From a virus, in the IMG/VR virus record IMGVR_UViG_3300027759_000248, positions 1 to 34,310 of that record: a DNA stretch of 34,310 nt. One strand, given 5' to 3'. Below, in pieces: positions 22,307 to 31,022 of the stretch. The notes under the pieces were generated by a model that saw nothing but the letters and a program-made list of their open reading frames with translations, had not been told where the DNA came from and searched no databases. A program made the translations under genes and the position numbers. How positions within the stretch are numbered: position 1 is the first letter of the stretch; the number at the start of each line of letters is the position of its first letter.

Positions 22307-22724
22307 GAAAGTTTTATTAAGATCAATTCTGCAACTAGTATTATTAAGTACTCTATTTTCTCTAATATTTTGTACTGATTATATTTCTTTTGCGAAATAT
22401 TTTTTCATTTTTTCTGTTGTTCAATTCATTGCTTATAATATATATAAAGCCATATTGTTTCTTTTAGCTGAACGAATTAAAAACGAAAGAATAAAAGAAT
22501 ATTCTAAACAAGGAATGGAGATAGCTTGTCCTTGTTATATGGAAAAAAAGATGCTTCTACCTTTAGAATTGAACGGTCTAAATACATTCAATTGTATAGA
22601 ATGTAAAAAGGATTTCAGTGTAGATATTAGTGCCAGAGCGTTTTTACAAACAGAAACAATTGATTTAGAAAAGGCTGATGCCGCTTTCGTAGAAGCTTAT
22701 AATAAGATACAAGATTTAAAATAG
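22305..22724 (+). CDS. Small membrane protein with zinc-ribbon-like tail
   Basis: A 139-residue protein. Two hydrophobic segments, residues ~5-24 (I-L-Q-L-V-L-L-S-T-L-F-S-L-I-F) and ~30-55 (F-F-I-F-S-V-V-Q-F-I-A-Y-N-I), should cross the inner membrane as a hairpin. The soluble part has C-P-C near 76 and C-I-E-C near 99, a possible zinc ribbon, then a helix. Function unknown; an effect on the host envelope is possible. It begins a three-gene plus-strand run with 22726 and 23121. Confidence 0.7.
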   Translation: MKVLLRSILQLVLLSTLFSLIFCTDYISFAKYFFIFSVVQFIAYNIYKAILFLLAERIKNERIKEYSKQGMEIACPCYMEKKMLLPLELNGLNTFNCIECKKDFSVDISARAFLQTETIDLEKADAAFVEAYNKIQDLK

Positions 22725-22725
22725 T

Positions 22726-23124
22726 ATGGATGACTTTCTTTCGGAAGAATTAAAAAATGCTAGACTAGTTTCATCTAGCTTAACAGATCCTCTTAAAAAT
22801 GAAATGGATTTAGAATCATTAAAAAATGATTTAAAAGTTTTTGTTATAACAAAAGATAAAACTTTGTTAAAGCCTTATGATATAGCATCTTTATCTAGAT
22901 ATAACAGTACTTCTGGTAATGAGGTATTAAGATCTTTCTTATCAATTGTAAGAGATTTTTATACAAATAAATTTAGAGAAGATAATAGTAAAAATATCTT
23001 AATAAGAAAAAATATTGATATAATTTTTCTAGCATTAGATAATCTATTAATCAATAATATTAATATTTCTTCTAATGAAATGAGTGCATTGATGGTTAGC
23101 TTTATAAGCAAAAATTTCTTATGA
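22726..23124 (+). CDS. Hypothetical helical protein
   Basis: A 132-residue, almost all-helical protein, one base after the previous stop and overlapping the next start by 4 bases. L-S-E-E-L-K-N-A-R-L-V-S-S-S-L-T at the start and N-I-D-I-I-F-L-A-L-D-N-L-L near residue 98 are clear amphipathic segments. No motif is recognised. Its operon position suggests it works with the membrane protein upstream or the small protein downstream. Confidence 0.65.
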   Translation: MDDFLSEELKNARLVSSSLTDPLKNEMDLESLKNDLKVFVITKDKTLLKPYDIASLSRYNSTSGNEVLRSFLSIVRDFYTNKFREDNSKNILIRKNIDIIFLALDNLLINNINISSNEMSALMVSFISKNFL

Positions 23125-23363
23125 TAAAAAGCGTATCAGTTACAACTAAATCGAACCAAGAACATATAATGTCAGTAGATACATACTCTAGATGGCTATG
23201 CTTGGTGGAAGCATTACAACACGTTAATATTCAAGCAAAAAAATCTAAAGTTGATTTAGAAAAGACTGATTCGTGGATAAAGCCTTTAGCTTTTCAGAAA
23301 TATATTAAGCAAAGATTCCATAGTATGAATCATGATTTTAAGGTGGAAGAATATTTAAATTGA
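23121..23363 (+). CDS. Small hypothetical protein
   Basis: An 80-residue protein, overlapping the previous gene (ATGATAA type junction). Y-S-R-W-L-C-L-V-E-A-L-Q-H-V-N near residue 22 and F-K-V-E-E-Y-L-N at the end. The family is unknown. Its last 9 bases overlap the end of the convergent NHL-repeat gene. Confidence 0.6.
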   Translation: MIKSVSVTTKSNQEHIMSVDTYSRWLCLVEALQHVNIQAKKSKVDLEKTDSWIKPLAFQKYIKQRFHSMNHDFKVEEYLN

Positions 23364-26213
23364 GTATTTTACAAATCTATAATCAGAAGTAGTAATTATA
23401 AGTTCGTTTTGTGTATTAAGAGCTATTGCTAATGGAGCTGATAAATAAGCAACTTTTCCTTTTCCTTCTGTAGTTGTGTAATTAATACTACCAGCTAAAG
23501 TAGCTACAGCATTTGTACTTAAGTCTATAACTTTAATTTTTCCGTATGTTTTATCTATAAAGTATAGTTTATCAGATGGGTGATAAACTAATCCAGTGAT
23601 ATTACCAAGCTTTGATGGTATTCCATCAACATCCCCTTGATTTATCATATCGCCCGCTAATCTAGTAACAACTCCAGCGGGAGTAATTTTTCTTATAGAG
23701 TATTCATCTCCTACATATAGATTATCATTATAATCTATACATATACAAGAAGGGTCTGAAAATTTAGCGCCAATACCAGTACCATCTATAGGTGGATTAT
23801 CAGGAGATATATAACCGCCTTCGATGCCAGCAAAAACACTAACCACTCCAGTAGATGGAACTACTTTATATATAACAGCAAATATATTAGTTTTTACTCC
23901 AGAATATGTACGATTTGATCTAGTCACAAATAAATTTCTTGATGAATCAATTGTTATTGCAATTGGATAAGAAATAGATGCAACAGTAGATGTTACTCCT
24001 TGTGGAGTTATCTTTCTTATTTTATTATTACCATAATCACATACATAAGTATTTCCAGTAGAATCTATACAAAGCCCTCTTGGAGTATTATATACAGAAG
24101 TATTAAGCAATCCGTCAGTTGTATTATATATCTGGTAAGGTAATCTTCCTAGATCACTATAAAGTTTAGTTACCGTTTTAGTATTTAAAGTTACTTTTCT
24201 GATTTCATTAGTACCTAATATATAAATTTCATTAGCATTAGGATCGTATGCTAATTCCGAAGGATTTTGCCAATCAGGACTACCAGCATAAATACTACCA
24301 GTTTTATTTGGCAGTATTTTAACTATACATTTACTATTATAATCACATACGTATATATTATCAGAAGGATCTATACACATACCTCTTCCATTAGCAAGCC
24401 CTACAGGGCCATAAATAATGCTATCAACACCAGAAGAAGTAAGTTTTAAAACTGTACTACCATCAGACATATAAATGTTATTTACAGAATCTATACACAT
24501 ACCTTGTACACCCTGCATCATTAGACTTGTAATTTGTGTTCTAGTTTTAAATGTAGTAGACACTCCAGCAGAAGATATTTTATATATTTCAAATACTATA
24601 GTCCCTCCAAGGTAATTATATACAAATAAATTATTAGAACTATCTATAACCATTCTATGTCCTACCACATTAGAAAATGTGGTTATATTTCCTAAAGTAT
24701 CTACTTTAAATATACCTGATGAAATAGTTAAAATAAATAAATTTCCAGAGGTATCTTTAACTATACATGTGGGAGCAGGAATAGTTTTATATATTGTATT
24801 AATAGTATTGTTTGTAAATGAAATGCTTTTTATTCCTATAGGAGTAAGACCTGCGGATGTACCTCTACTAGATACTAATAAAGAATTATTATTCCAAAAT
24901 ATTGTATTATAAGAATTAGATTCTATAAATCCTCTTTTTCCAATAATACCATCATTTAATCCAGATAATCCAACAAATCCACCTATAGGAATAACTTTAG
25001 AATTATCAGATGAAATTTTTCTTATCGTATGCGTACTTTCGTCTGAAAAAAATAAATCATTATTAGAATTAAAACATAATCCTTTTACTAATCCAGTTGA
25101 TAATCCAGTTGCATATTTTTTAGTATTTGACGGTGAATTTACAGGATTAAAAAATATTTTTTCGCTATTAAATATATTATTAGTAATATAATCATTAAAA
25201 TTAAATTTTACTAAACATTTTTGGTAAGTAGATACTCCTATATCTTCGGTAAAATATGCGTTACCGTCTTTTAAAATATTAAAAGATTGAACAAATCCAC
25301 GAGATTTTAAAGGCGTACTATCAGAATATATGGGATTTATATTACTACTAGAATTAGTTTTATTGTATGATCTATTAAATAGAGTATTAGATCTAGCGGG
25401 AGTTTTTGTGTCTATTGTTAGAAAATTTTCATATGATGCATTACGATTTATAACATATAAATAATCATTAGAATCTATAGTATATCCTATTATAGACTCT
25501 GCCCTTAATTGAAGATGTCTTGTTAAAATTTTATTTGGAGTTATTTTTTTTATATATCCGTTTCCACTATCATATACATATAAATTATCAGATGAATCTA
25601 TTTGAATTTTGGTTGGGTTAGTAAATCTAGTATAGTCACTTCCACTATATATAGGAGATGTAATAGGATTATAATCGTTGAAACCTACATTACCACCTAT
25701 AAAAATTTCTGGTAATTTACTTTTATCTCCATATACTTTATACACACAGTGTGTGTCTGTTTGTCCAAGATTTCCAAGACTATTTTCATAAAAAGTTACG
25801 AAAAAATTTCCCGTAGAATCTATCACAAAATCACTAACAACTATTGTTCTACTACTCGCTATTGTTCCTATAGTACTTAATATTCCGTTTGATATTTTTT
25901 TTATACTATAACTGGATACATTGTTCCCCAAAAAAAATAAATCGTCATTTTTTATTATTATTTTTACAACAGAACCAACATTAAAATATGGTATAATTTC
26001 TTTTGTATCTGAAAATATTTTATAAATTTTTCCATCATCTGGCGAGAAGTATATATTATTATTAGAATCTATATCATAATTTGATGAAATCAATAATCCT
26101 CCCGTTCTTAAAGGAAGATCAGAATATCCAAGATATCCTCCCAAAATAGAAACGAATCCTTGTAAGGAACTCTTAAGGGATCTAATAGCATTTAAAGCAA
26201 TTCCTAATGGCAT
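23355..26213 (-). CDS. NHL-repeat beta-propeller fibre or adhesin-like protein
   Basis: A 952-residue protein made almost entirely of NHL-type blades: I-D-S-x-x-N-L-Y-V-x-D...I-R-K-I followed by a Gly-rich turn. I count about seventeen blade-like units, enough for two or three propellers. The N-terminus (L-G-I-A-L-N-A-I-R-S-L-K-S-S-L-Q) is helical and may attach to a partner. NHL propellers bind proteins, RNA or glycans. In this cluster a receptor-binding or fibre-associated role is likely but not proven. It follows the 26217 fibre gene after 3 bases, so the two are probably made together. The frame is open throughout. Confidence 0.8.
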   Translation of the reverse strand: MPLGIALNAIRSLKSSLQGFVSILGGYLGYSDLPLRTGGLLISSNYDIDSNNNIYFSPDDGKIYKIFSDTKEIIPYFNVGSVVKIIIKNDDLFFLGNNVSSYSIKKISNGILSTIGTIASSRTIVVSDFVIDSTGNFFVTFYENSLGNLGQTDTHCVYKVYGDKSKLPEIFIGGNVGFNDYNPITSPIYSGSDYTRFTNPTKIQIDSSDNLYVYDSGNGYIKKITPNKILTRHLQLRAESIIGYTIDSNDYLYVINRNASYENFLTIDTKTPARSNTLFNRSYNKTNSSSNINPIYSDSTPLKSRGFVQSFNILKDGNAYFTEDIGVSTYQKCLVKFNFNDYITNNIFNSEKIFFNPVNSPSNTKKYATGLSTGLVKGLCFNSNNDLFFSDESTHTIRKISSDNSKVIPIGGFVGLSGLNDGIIGKRGFIESNSYNTIFWNNNSLLVSSRGTSAGLTPIGIKSISFTNNTINTIYKTIPAPTCIVKDTSGNLFILTISSGIFKVDTLGNITTFSNVVGHRMVIDSSNNLFVYNYLGGTIVFEIYKISSAGVSTTFKTRTQITSLMMQGVQGMCIDSVNNIYMSDGSTVLKLTSSGVDSIIYGPVGLANGRGMCIDPSDNIYVCDYNSKCIVKILPNKTGSIYAGSPDWQNPSELAYDPNANEIYILGTNEIRKVTLNTKTVTKLYSDLGRLPYQIYNTTDGLLNTSVYNTPRGLCIDSTGNTYVCDYGNNKIRKITPQGVTSTVASISYPIAITIDSSRNLFVTRSNRTYSGVKTNIFAVIYKVVPSTGVVSVFAGIEGGYISPDNPPIDGTGIGAKFSDPSCICIDYNDNLYVGDEYSIRKITPAGVVTRLAGDMINQGDVDGIPSKLGNITGLVYHPSDKLYFIDKTYGKIKVIDLSTNAVATLAGSINYTTTEGKGKVAYLSAPLAIALNTQNELIITTSDYRFVKYSI

Positions 26214-26216
26214 AAA

Positions 26217-27785
26217 TTAAAAGTTTTGACCTCCAACAAAACCAAACCAATTTGCTCCTATTTTAGTAAGAGCAAAAATATCAATTTTATTTACTGTCTG
26301 GGTTAATTGTGGTGCTATTCCACCAGCCCATTTTATTACAGTTCCATCAATAGTCCATGCAGTTACATTATAAGGAGCTGCACTATTTTGTGTAATCACT
26401 AAAGTAATACTGAAAGAATCTGAAGGAGAATTACTTGTAGTAAATCTTGCAATAGTAGTAGGTACAGTTATTGTAAATGTATTTCCAGTATTAAGATCAA
26501 AATTAAATATTGATGGAGATCCAGAAGATGAAGAAGATCCTATCTTTTCAGAAAAACTTTTTAAAACTAAAGGTCCAGTTAAGGCTCCTCCAGACAAAGG
26601 AATATATGTAGATGGAGAAGCTCCTTTAGAATCTACATACTTTTTATTAACTGCGTCACCATCAGAAGAAGAAGGTGAAACGTCGGGAACATTAGTTATC
26701 TTGTTGTTGTTTACGTTAATAACTCCAGACATCGTTCCACCAGCTAATAACAGGACTCCAGTAGGAGTTGCTGACGACTTAGAATCTACATACTTTTTAT
26801 TAACTGCATCACCATCAGAAGATGAGGGAGAAACGTCGGGAACATTAGTTATCTTGTTGTTGTTTACGTTAATAACTCCAGACATCGTTCCACCAGCTAA
26901 AGGTAGACTATTAGCTGGTGGAGCTATTCTAGAATCTACATATTTTTTATTAACTACATCAGTATCAGTGGTAGATGGGGATACATCTGGTACATTATAA
27001 ATTCTATTTCCGTTTAGATTAATGTAACCAACATTCATCAATCCTCCAGATAAGGGAAAGAACTTCGCGGCGGGATTGATTGCTCTTACATATTTGTAAT
27101 TTACTGCATCTCCATCAGCGGAGGAACCATCAATATCTTTTACATTTGTTATTTTATTATTATTGAGGTTAATGCTTCCGAGCATTGTTCCACCATTTAT
27201 TGGAAGATAATTTGAAAATGATGCAGCTTTATTATCAATATATCTTTTTGTTGCTGCTTCCATCGGATCTACTGGATCATTTGCTAGTTTTAGAAATCCA
27301 CTAGTCATTACATCACCAGTTTTTAATATAAAAACATCTGGATTTACTGATGGTATTGTAGAAACTTTATCATCTACATATTTTTTATGTGCTGCATCGT
27401 AATTATTTGTAGGATCTGCTAATGTCGTAATTTTATTATTATGTACATTTATTTCTCCTCCAAAATCAGATGTACCTAAAGCAGAAAGTCCAGAATTAAG
27501 AACTAAAATTCCCGTAACTTTTTCGTTTATATTAAAAGTTAAACCTCTTTTATCTAATTTTGTACTTATAGTAGCAGCAACATTGTTTATATTATTTTGT
27601 AATAAATTTAATTTTGTTTGTAAATTATTAACAACATCTGTACTTACTCTGTTACTTAGAGTACTAAAAGATACTTTTTTGGTATAATATCTACCAGTAT
27701 TACTATCAGCTACGTCAAATGCAGTAAAATCGCTAGATTTTACTGTTATTGATTCATCAAGTTTATTAATAAACAAATCTGCCAT
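26217..27785 (-). CDS. Tail-fibre protein with NKKYVDS repeats
   Basis: A 522-residue protein. The N-terminus (residues 1-75: D-L-F-I-N-K-L-D-E-S-I-T-V) fits a virion-attachment segment. Six repeats of ~41-51 residues follow, each with L-x-x-G-G-T-M-S-G...N-N-N-K-I-T-N-V...D-A-V-N-K-K-Y-V-D-S, common in trimeric phage tail fibres. Residues ~420-522 (F-T-I-T-V-P-T-T-I-A to W-F-G-F-V-G-G-Q-N-F) form a separate C-terminal tip domain. A late-type box lies 5 bases upstream. Two repeats are near-identical at DNA level. Confidence 0.87.
   Translation of the reverse strand: MADLFINKLDESITVKSSDFTAFDVADSNTGRYYTKKVSFSTLSNRVSTDVVNNLQTKLNLLQNNINNVAATISTKLDKRGLTFNINEKVTGILVLNSGLSALGTSDFGGEINVHNNKITTLADPTNNYDAAHKKYVDDKVSTIPSVNPDVFILKTGDVMTSGFLKLANDPVDPMEAATKRYIDNKAASFSNYLPINGGTMLGSINLNNNKITNVKDIDGSSADGDAVNYKYVRAINPAAKFFPLSGGLMNVGYINLNGNRIYNVPDVSPSTTDTDVVNKKYVDSRIAPPANSLPLAGGTMSGVINVNNNKITNVPDVSPSSSDGDAVNKKYVDSKSSATPTGVLLLAGGTMSGVINVNNNKITNVPDVSPSSSDGDAVNKKYVDSKGASPSTYIPLSGGALTGPLVLKSFSEKIGSSSSSGSPSIFNFDLNTGNTFTITVPTTIARFTTSNSPSDSFSITLVITQNSAAPYNVTAWTIDGTVIKWAGGIAPQLTQTVNKIDIFALTKIGANWFGFVGGQNF
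26626..26900. repeat. Near-identical 122-bp direct repeats in fibre gene
   Basis: Copies at 26626-26747 and 26779-26900 differ at only a few positions; the period is 153 bp (51 codons). They suggest recent duplication and a substrate for repeat-number change. Confidence 0.8.
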
Positions 27786-27789
27786 ATAC

Positions 27790-28485
27790 TTATTTATGTA
27801 ATAGATACCCAGAAGATAAAGGAGAAGGGTTTCCTATTACAATTTTTCCGCTTGCTGGGGATTGTAATAAGTAATAACTTTCTATAGAGAAAGGTTTTGG
27901 TCTATAAATTGTAGTAGGAGTATTTTGATTTCCCTGTATGTGTATGTCTTTTATCTTAAATTGTATTTTTTTGTCCCCAGAATTGATAGGGGATGCATAA
28001 GAAAATCCAATTCTAAATAAATCATTGTCTGAAATATCTAAATTAACTTCTATCGAAGCTACTGTGTAATATGTATTAGTTTCTTCGTTTTTAAGATCAA
28101 TATTAAGTATTTGTCCCAGATTTGTTAAATTAAATCTTATAGTTTTAAAAATCTCTTCAGGTTTTATTAAAGGAAAAAGAGAATCAAATAGTTGAAGTGA
28201 AGATAATGTTAAGAAATTTGTTCCTTTTTTAATTTGAATTGTATTATCTCCATAAAATAATATGCCTAGTTGACCTCCATACACACCTTTATCGGTTTGA
28301 AATCTATCATAACCCAACCCAGAGTATCTACCACCACCAGATAATACAGAATTATTAAATAAAAATGTAGAAAATCCGCCCGAAGAAAAATTCGCACCCG
28401 TTATACTATATTGAAATGACCATGTAATATCATAGTTTGGGTTAAATTTATCATTTATACAAAAATTACAAGAGGAATCTTCCAT
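27790..28485 (-). CDS. Jelly-roll/lectin-like virion protein
   Basis: A 231-residue protein. W-S-F-Q-Y-S-I-T-G-A-N-F-S-S-G-G-F near residue 22, T-F-L-F near 40, G-L-G-Y-D-R-F near 56 and G-G-Q-L-G-I-L-F-Y-G-D near 70 follow the strand order of the concanavalin/legume-lectin fold seen in some phage fibre-associated proteins. This suggests glycan binding, but no direct family match is proven. The N-terminus (M-E-D-S-S-C-N-F-C) has two Cys. A late-type box lies 6 bases upstream, back-to-back with that of the 28518 fibre gene. Confidence 0.72.
   Translation of the reverse strand: MEDSSCNFCINDKFNPNYDITWSFQYSITGANFSSGGFSTFLFNNSVLSGGGRYSGLGYDRFQTDKGVYGGQLGILFYGDNTIQIKKGTNFLTLSSLQLFDSLFPLIKPEEIFKTIRFNLTNLGQILNIDLKNEETNTYYTVASIEVNLDISDNDLFRIGFSYASPINSGDKKIQFKIKDIHIQGNQNTPTTIYRPKPFSIESYYLLQSPASGKIVIGNPSPLSSGYLLHK
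27791..27798 (-). promoter_or_regulatory. Late-type promoter box inside the end of upstream gene
   Basis: On the minus strand this reads CATAAATA, 5 bases before the ATG at 27785. The last codons and the stop of the 28485 gene form this box. Confidence 0.5.
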
Positions 28486-28491
28486 CGTAAT

Positions 28492-28499
28492 TATTTAAG
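28492..28499 (-). promoter_or_regulatory. Late-type promoter box
   Basis: On the minus strand this reads CTTAAATA, 6 bases before the ATG at 28485. Confidence 0.45.
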
Positions 28500-28503
28500 G
28501 TAG

Positions 28504-28511
28504 AATAAATA
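28504..28511 (+). promoter_or_regulatory. Late-type promoter box
   Basis: AATAAATA, 6 bases before the ATG at 28518. It is divergent with the box at 28492-28499 in a 32-bp region. Confidence 0.55.
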
Positions 28512-28517
28512 ATTTAC

Positions 28518-31019
28518 ATGGCAGGAAATGCACGATTCCACGATAAGTTACATAGAAAAAATCATCACACGCTTCCGAGTGCTGATTATCCAGATAGCGC
28601 AATTGATCCTATTGCCTCACACGAAGAACCATTTCAGGGAGATTTTGTAATAAATGGTAGTTTAAGTACGAACGGAACTATACAATTTTATTCTGCTGAT
28701 TTAGCAGGAAATATGTATTGCGAAGATTTCTACGCAAGAGGGACAACATATACAAATTTCATTTCTGGAGATTCTACAGAAACAATTATTAGTGATGGTG
28801 CCCTAACTGGATACGGAGAACGTACCATGACTATGGATTTTAGAAATGGAATTTATGCTAAAACTCCAATATTTACAATATCTAACGATTTATCAGTTGG
28901 TGGTAACCTTTATGGTAAGGAAGTTACATATGAAAGTTTAAATGTATCTGGAAGTTCTATAATAGCAGGAAATGCTACAATAGGAGGAGATGTATTAATA
29001 AGTGGTAATGCAAGTATTAATGATATTAGCTTCACAAGCGGAATTATTTCTTCAATTAATAATAATATTTCTTTATATTCAAAATCTATAAACACTGGAA
29101 CTATTTTAATATCTAGTGCAGACGGAATCACGCAACCATTACAAGTAATTAATGATTATACAGGAGAATCCAATATTATTGCAACATTTTTTGGAGTAAA
29201 TCCAGTACCAGTATACATGATATTAACTGATTCTGTATATAGTTATGTAGACTTTTATGCAGAAGAAGATATTCGAGCATCAAAAGATGTATATATAACG
29301 GGAAATTTATATTCACCAACTATTTCAGCTATTTTAAGTGGATTAGATTCTTTGTATAATACAGTAAGTAGTAATTCTGCAATTTGGACTTGTATAAGTG
29401 ATGCTGTTGTCAGAACCCAAACTTGGGATTCAACATATAATACAGTTAGTACATACAGTGCTAACTGGGATACTGCTTATGCTACAATATCAAGTAGTCC
29501 TAATTGGGATTCAGTTTTTAATACAGTATATTTGCTAAGTTCTAATTGGGATTCCGTTTACAACCAATCTGGAACTAACAATGAAACTTACAACACAGTT
29601 AATATCAACAGTGCTAATTGGGATGCAACTTACAGCACAGTAAGCTCCAACAGTGCAAATTGGGATTTGGTTTATAATACTATACCAATAAATGAATCGA
29701 CGTACAACACAGTTAATATCAACAGTGCTAATTGGGATGCAACTTACAGCACAGTAAGCTCCAACAGTGCAAATTGGGATGCAACTTACACTACAGTAAG
29801 TTCCAACAGTGCAAATTGGGATTTGACATATACTACAGTTAATATCAACAATGCTAATTGGGATGCAACTTACACTACAGTAAGTTCCAACAGTGCAAAT
29901 TGGGATTTGACATATACTACAGTTAATATCAACAGTGCTAATTGGGATGCAACTTACACTACAGTAAGCTCCAACAGTGCAAATTGGGGTTTGACATATA
30001 CTACAGTAAGCTCCAACAGTGCAAATTGGGATGCAACTTACAATTCTTTATATACTGTTGATGAAAACAACACAACACCAATTTCATCTTGGATTAGTAC
30101 ATATAATACGGTAAAAACTTATTCGGCTGATTGGAAAGATACATTTGATTTAGTAACATCTTCAAGTCCATCTTGGTGGGGTGTTTATGATTTTGTAAAT
30201 GCATCTTCAGGAACCTGGAATTCTACTTATACTACGGTAAGCACAAAAAGTGCCAACTGGGATTCTACTTATACTACGGTAAGCACAAAAAGTGCCAACT
30301 GGGATTCTACTTATACTAATGTAAGTACTAACAGTGCCAACTGGAATTCTACTTATACTACGGTAAGCACAAAAAGTGCCAACTGGGATTCTAGTTATAC
30401 TTCCATGAGTACTAACAGTGCCAACTGGAATTCTACTTATACTACGGTAAGCACAAAAAGTGCCAACTGGGATTCTACTTATACTACGGTAAGCACAAAA
30501 AGTGCCAACTGGGATTCTACTTATACTTCCATGAGTACTAACAGTGCCAACTGGGATTCTACTTATACTAATGTAAGTACTAACAGTGCCAACTGGGATT
30601 CTAGTTACAATACAGTAAGATCAACCAGTTCGTCATGGATAAGTGGATCACGAACACAAGATTATTCTGTTAATATATTATCAGCAAATACAATAAAAGT
30701 GTATCAAACTATACAAGTTTCGGTTTCTTCATTAACTAGAGTTACATCTACGGCATTAACTACAAATAGTCCAGCTTATTGGTTTATAAATCCTAACGGG
30801 ACAGCTTCTGTAGATATTAATTTACCAGTAACAAATGGAAATAATATTGGTATGACATTTTATTTTAAAAATACTTATGGTGGAGGAGGAAATTCTGCTT
30901 TACATATAAATGATAGTACGGGGACATTAGTTCTAGCCTTACAAAAGGTTGGACAAACTCCAAATTACGCACAATTTATATGGGATGGTTCTATTTGGCA
31001 AACTGTGTACAGCGCATAA
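28518..31019 (+). CDS. Long tail-fibre-like protein with 14-residue repeats
   Basis: An 833-residue protein. Residues 1-60 (A-G-N-A-R-F-H-D-K-L-H-R-K-N-H-H then P-I-A-S-H-E-E-P-F-Q-G-D-F) look like a virion-attachment head. Residues ~60-265 form beta-rich shaft segments (I-A-G-N-A-T-I-G-G-D-V-L-I-S-G-N). Residues ~270-710 are about thirty 14-residue repeats around S-A-N-W-D-S-T-Y-T-T-V-S. Trp at 0, Tyr at +4 and Val at +7 suggest a long helical, probably trimeric, coiled shaft. The last ~90 residues (A-Y-W-F-I-N-P-N-G to W-Q-T-V-Y-S-A) are a separate tip domain. Late-type promoter with 6-base spacing. Confidence 0.85.
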   Translation: MAGNARFHDKLHRKNHHTLPSADYPDSAIDPIASHEEPFQGDFVINGSLSTNGTIQFYSADLAGNMYCEDFYARGTTYTNFISGDSTETIISDGALTGYGERTMTMDFRNGIYAKTPIFTISNDLSVGGNLYGKEVTYESLNVSGSSIIAGNATIGGDVLISGNASINDISFTSGIISSINNNISLYSKSINTGTILISSADGITQPLQVINDYTGESNIIATFFGVNPVPVYMILTDSVYSYVDFYAEEDIRASKDVYITGNLYSPTISAILSGLDSLYNTVSSNSAIWTCISDAVVRTQTWDSTYNTVSTYSANWDTAYATISSSPNWDSVFNTVYLLSSNWDSVYNQSGTNNETYNTVNINSANWDATYSTVSSNSANWDLVYNTIPINESTYNTVNINSANWDATYSTVSSNSANWDATYTTVSSNSANWDLTYTTVNINNANWDATYTTVSSNSANWDLTYTTVNINSANWDATYTTVSSNSANWGLTYTTVSSNSANWDATYNSLYTVDENNTTPISSWISTYNTVKTYSADWKDTFDLVTSSSPSWWGVYDFVNASSGTWNSTYTTVSTKSANWDSTYTTVSTKSANWDSTYTNVSTNSANWNSTYTTVSTKSANWDSSYTSMSTNSANWNSTYTTVSTKSANWDSTYTTVSTKSANWDSTYTSMSTNSANWDSTYTNVSTNSANWDSSYNTVRSTSSSWISGSRTQDYSVNILSANTIKVYQTIQVSVSSLTRVTSTALTTNSPAYWFINPNGTASVDINLPVTNGNNIGMTFYFKNTYGGGGNSALHINDSTGTLVLALQKVGQTPNYAQFIWDGSIWQTVYSA
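29584..30612 (+). repeat. 42-bp tandem repeats in fibre gene
   Basis: Two blocks, about 29584-30041 and 30218-30612, made of 42-bp units (14 codons) in at least two DNA subtypes, separated by a diverged stretch. Units within a block are near-identical, so homogenisation or recent expansion is likely. Confidence 0.9.
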
Positions 31020-31022
31020 TAT

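Noticed and set aside
29584-30612. Regular repeats that could suggest a CRISPR array
   Set aside because: The 42-bp units are contiguous, in frame and encode a continuous 14-residue protein repeat; there are no unique spacers.
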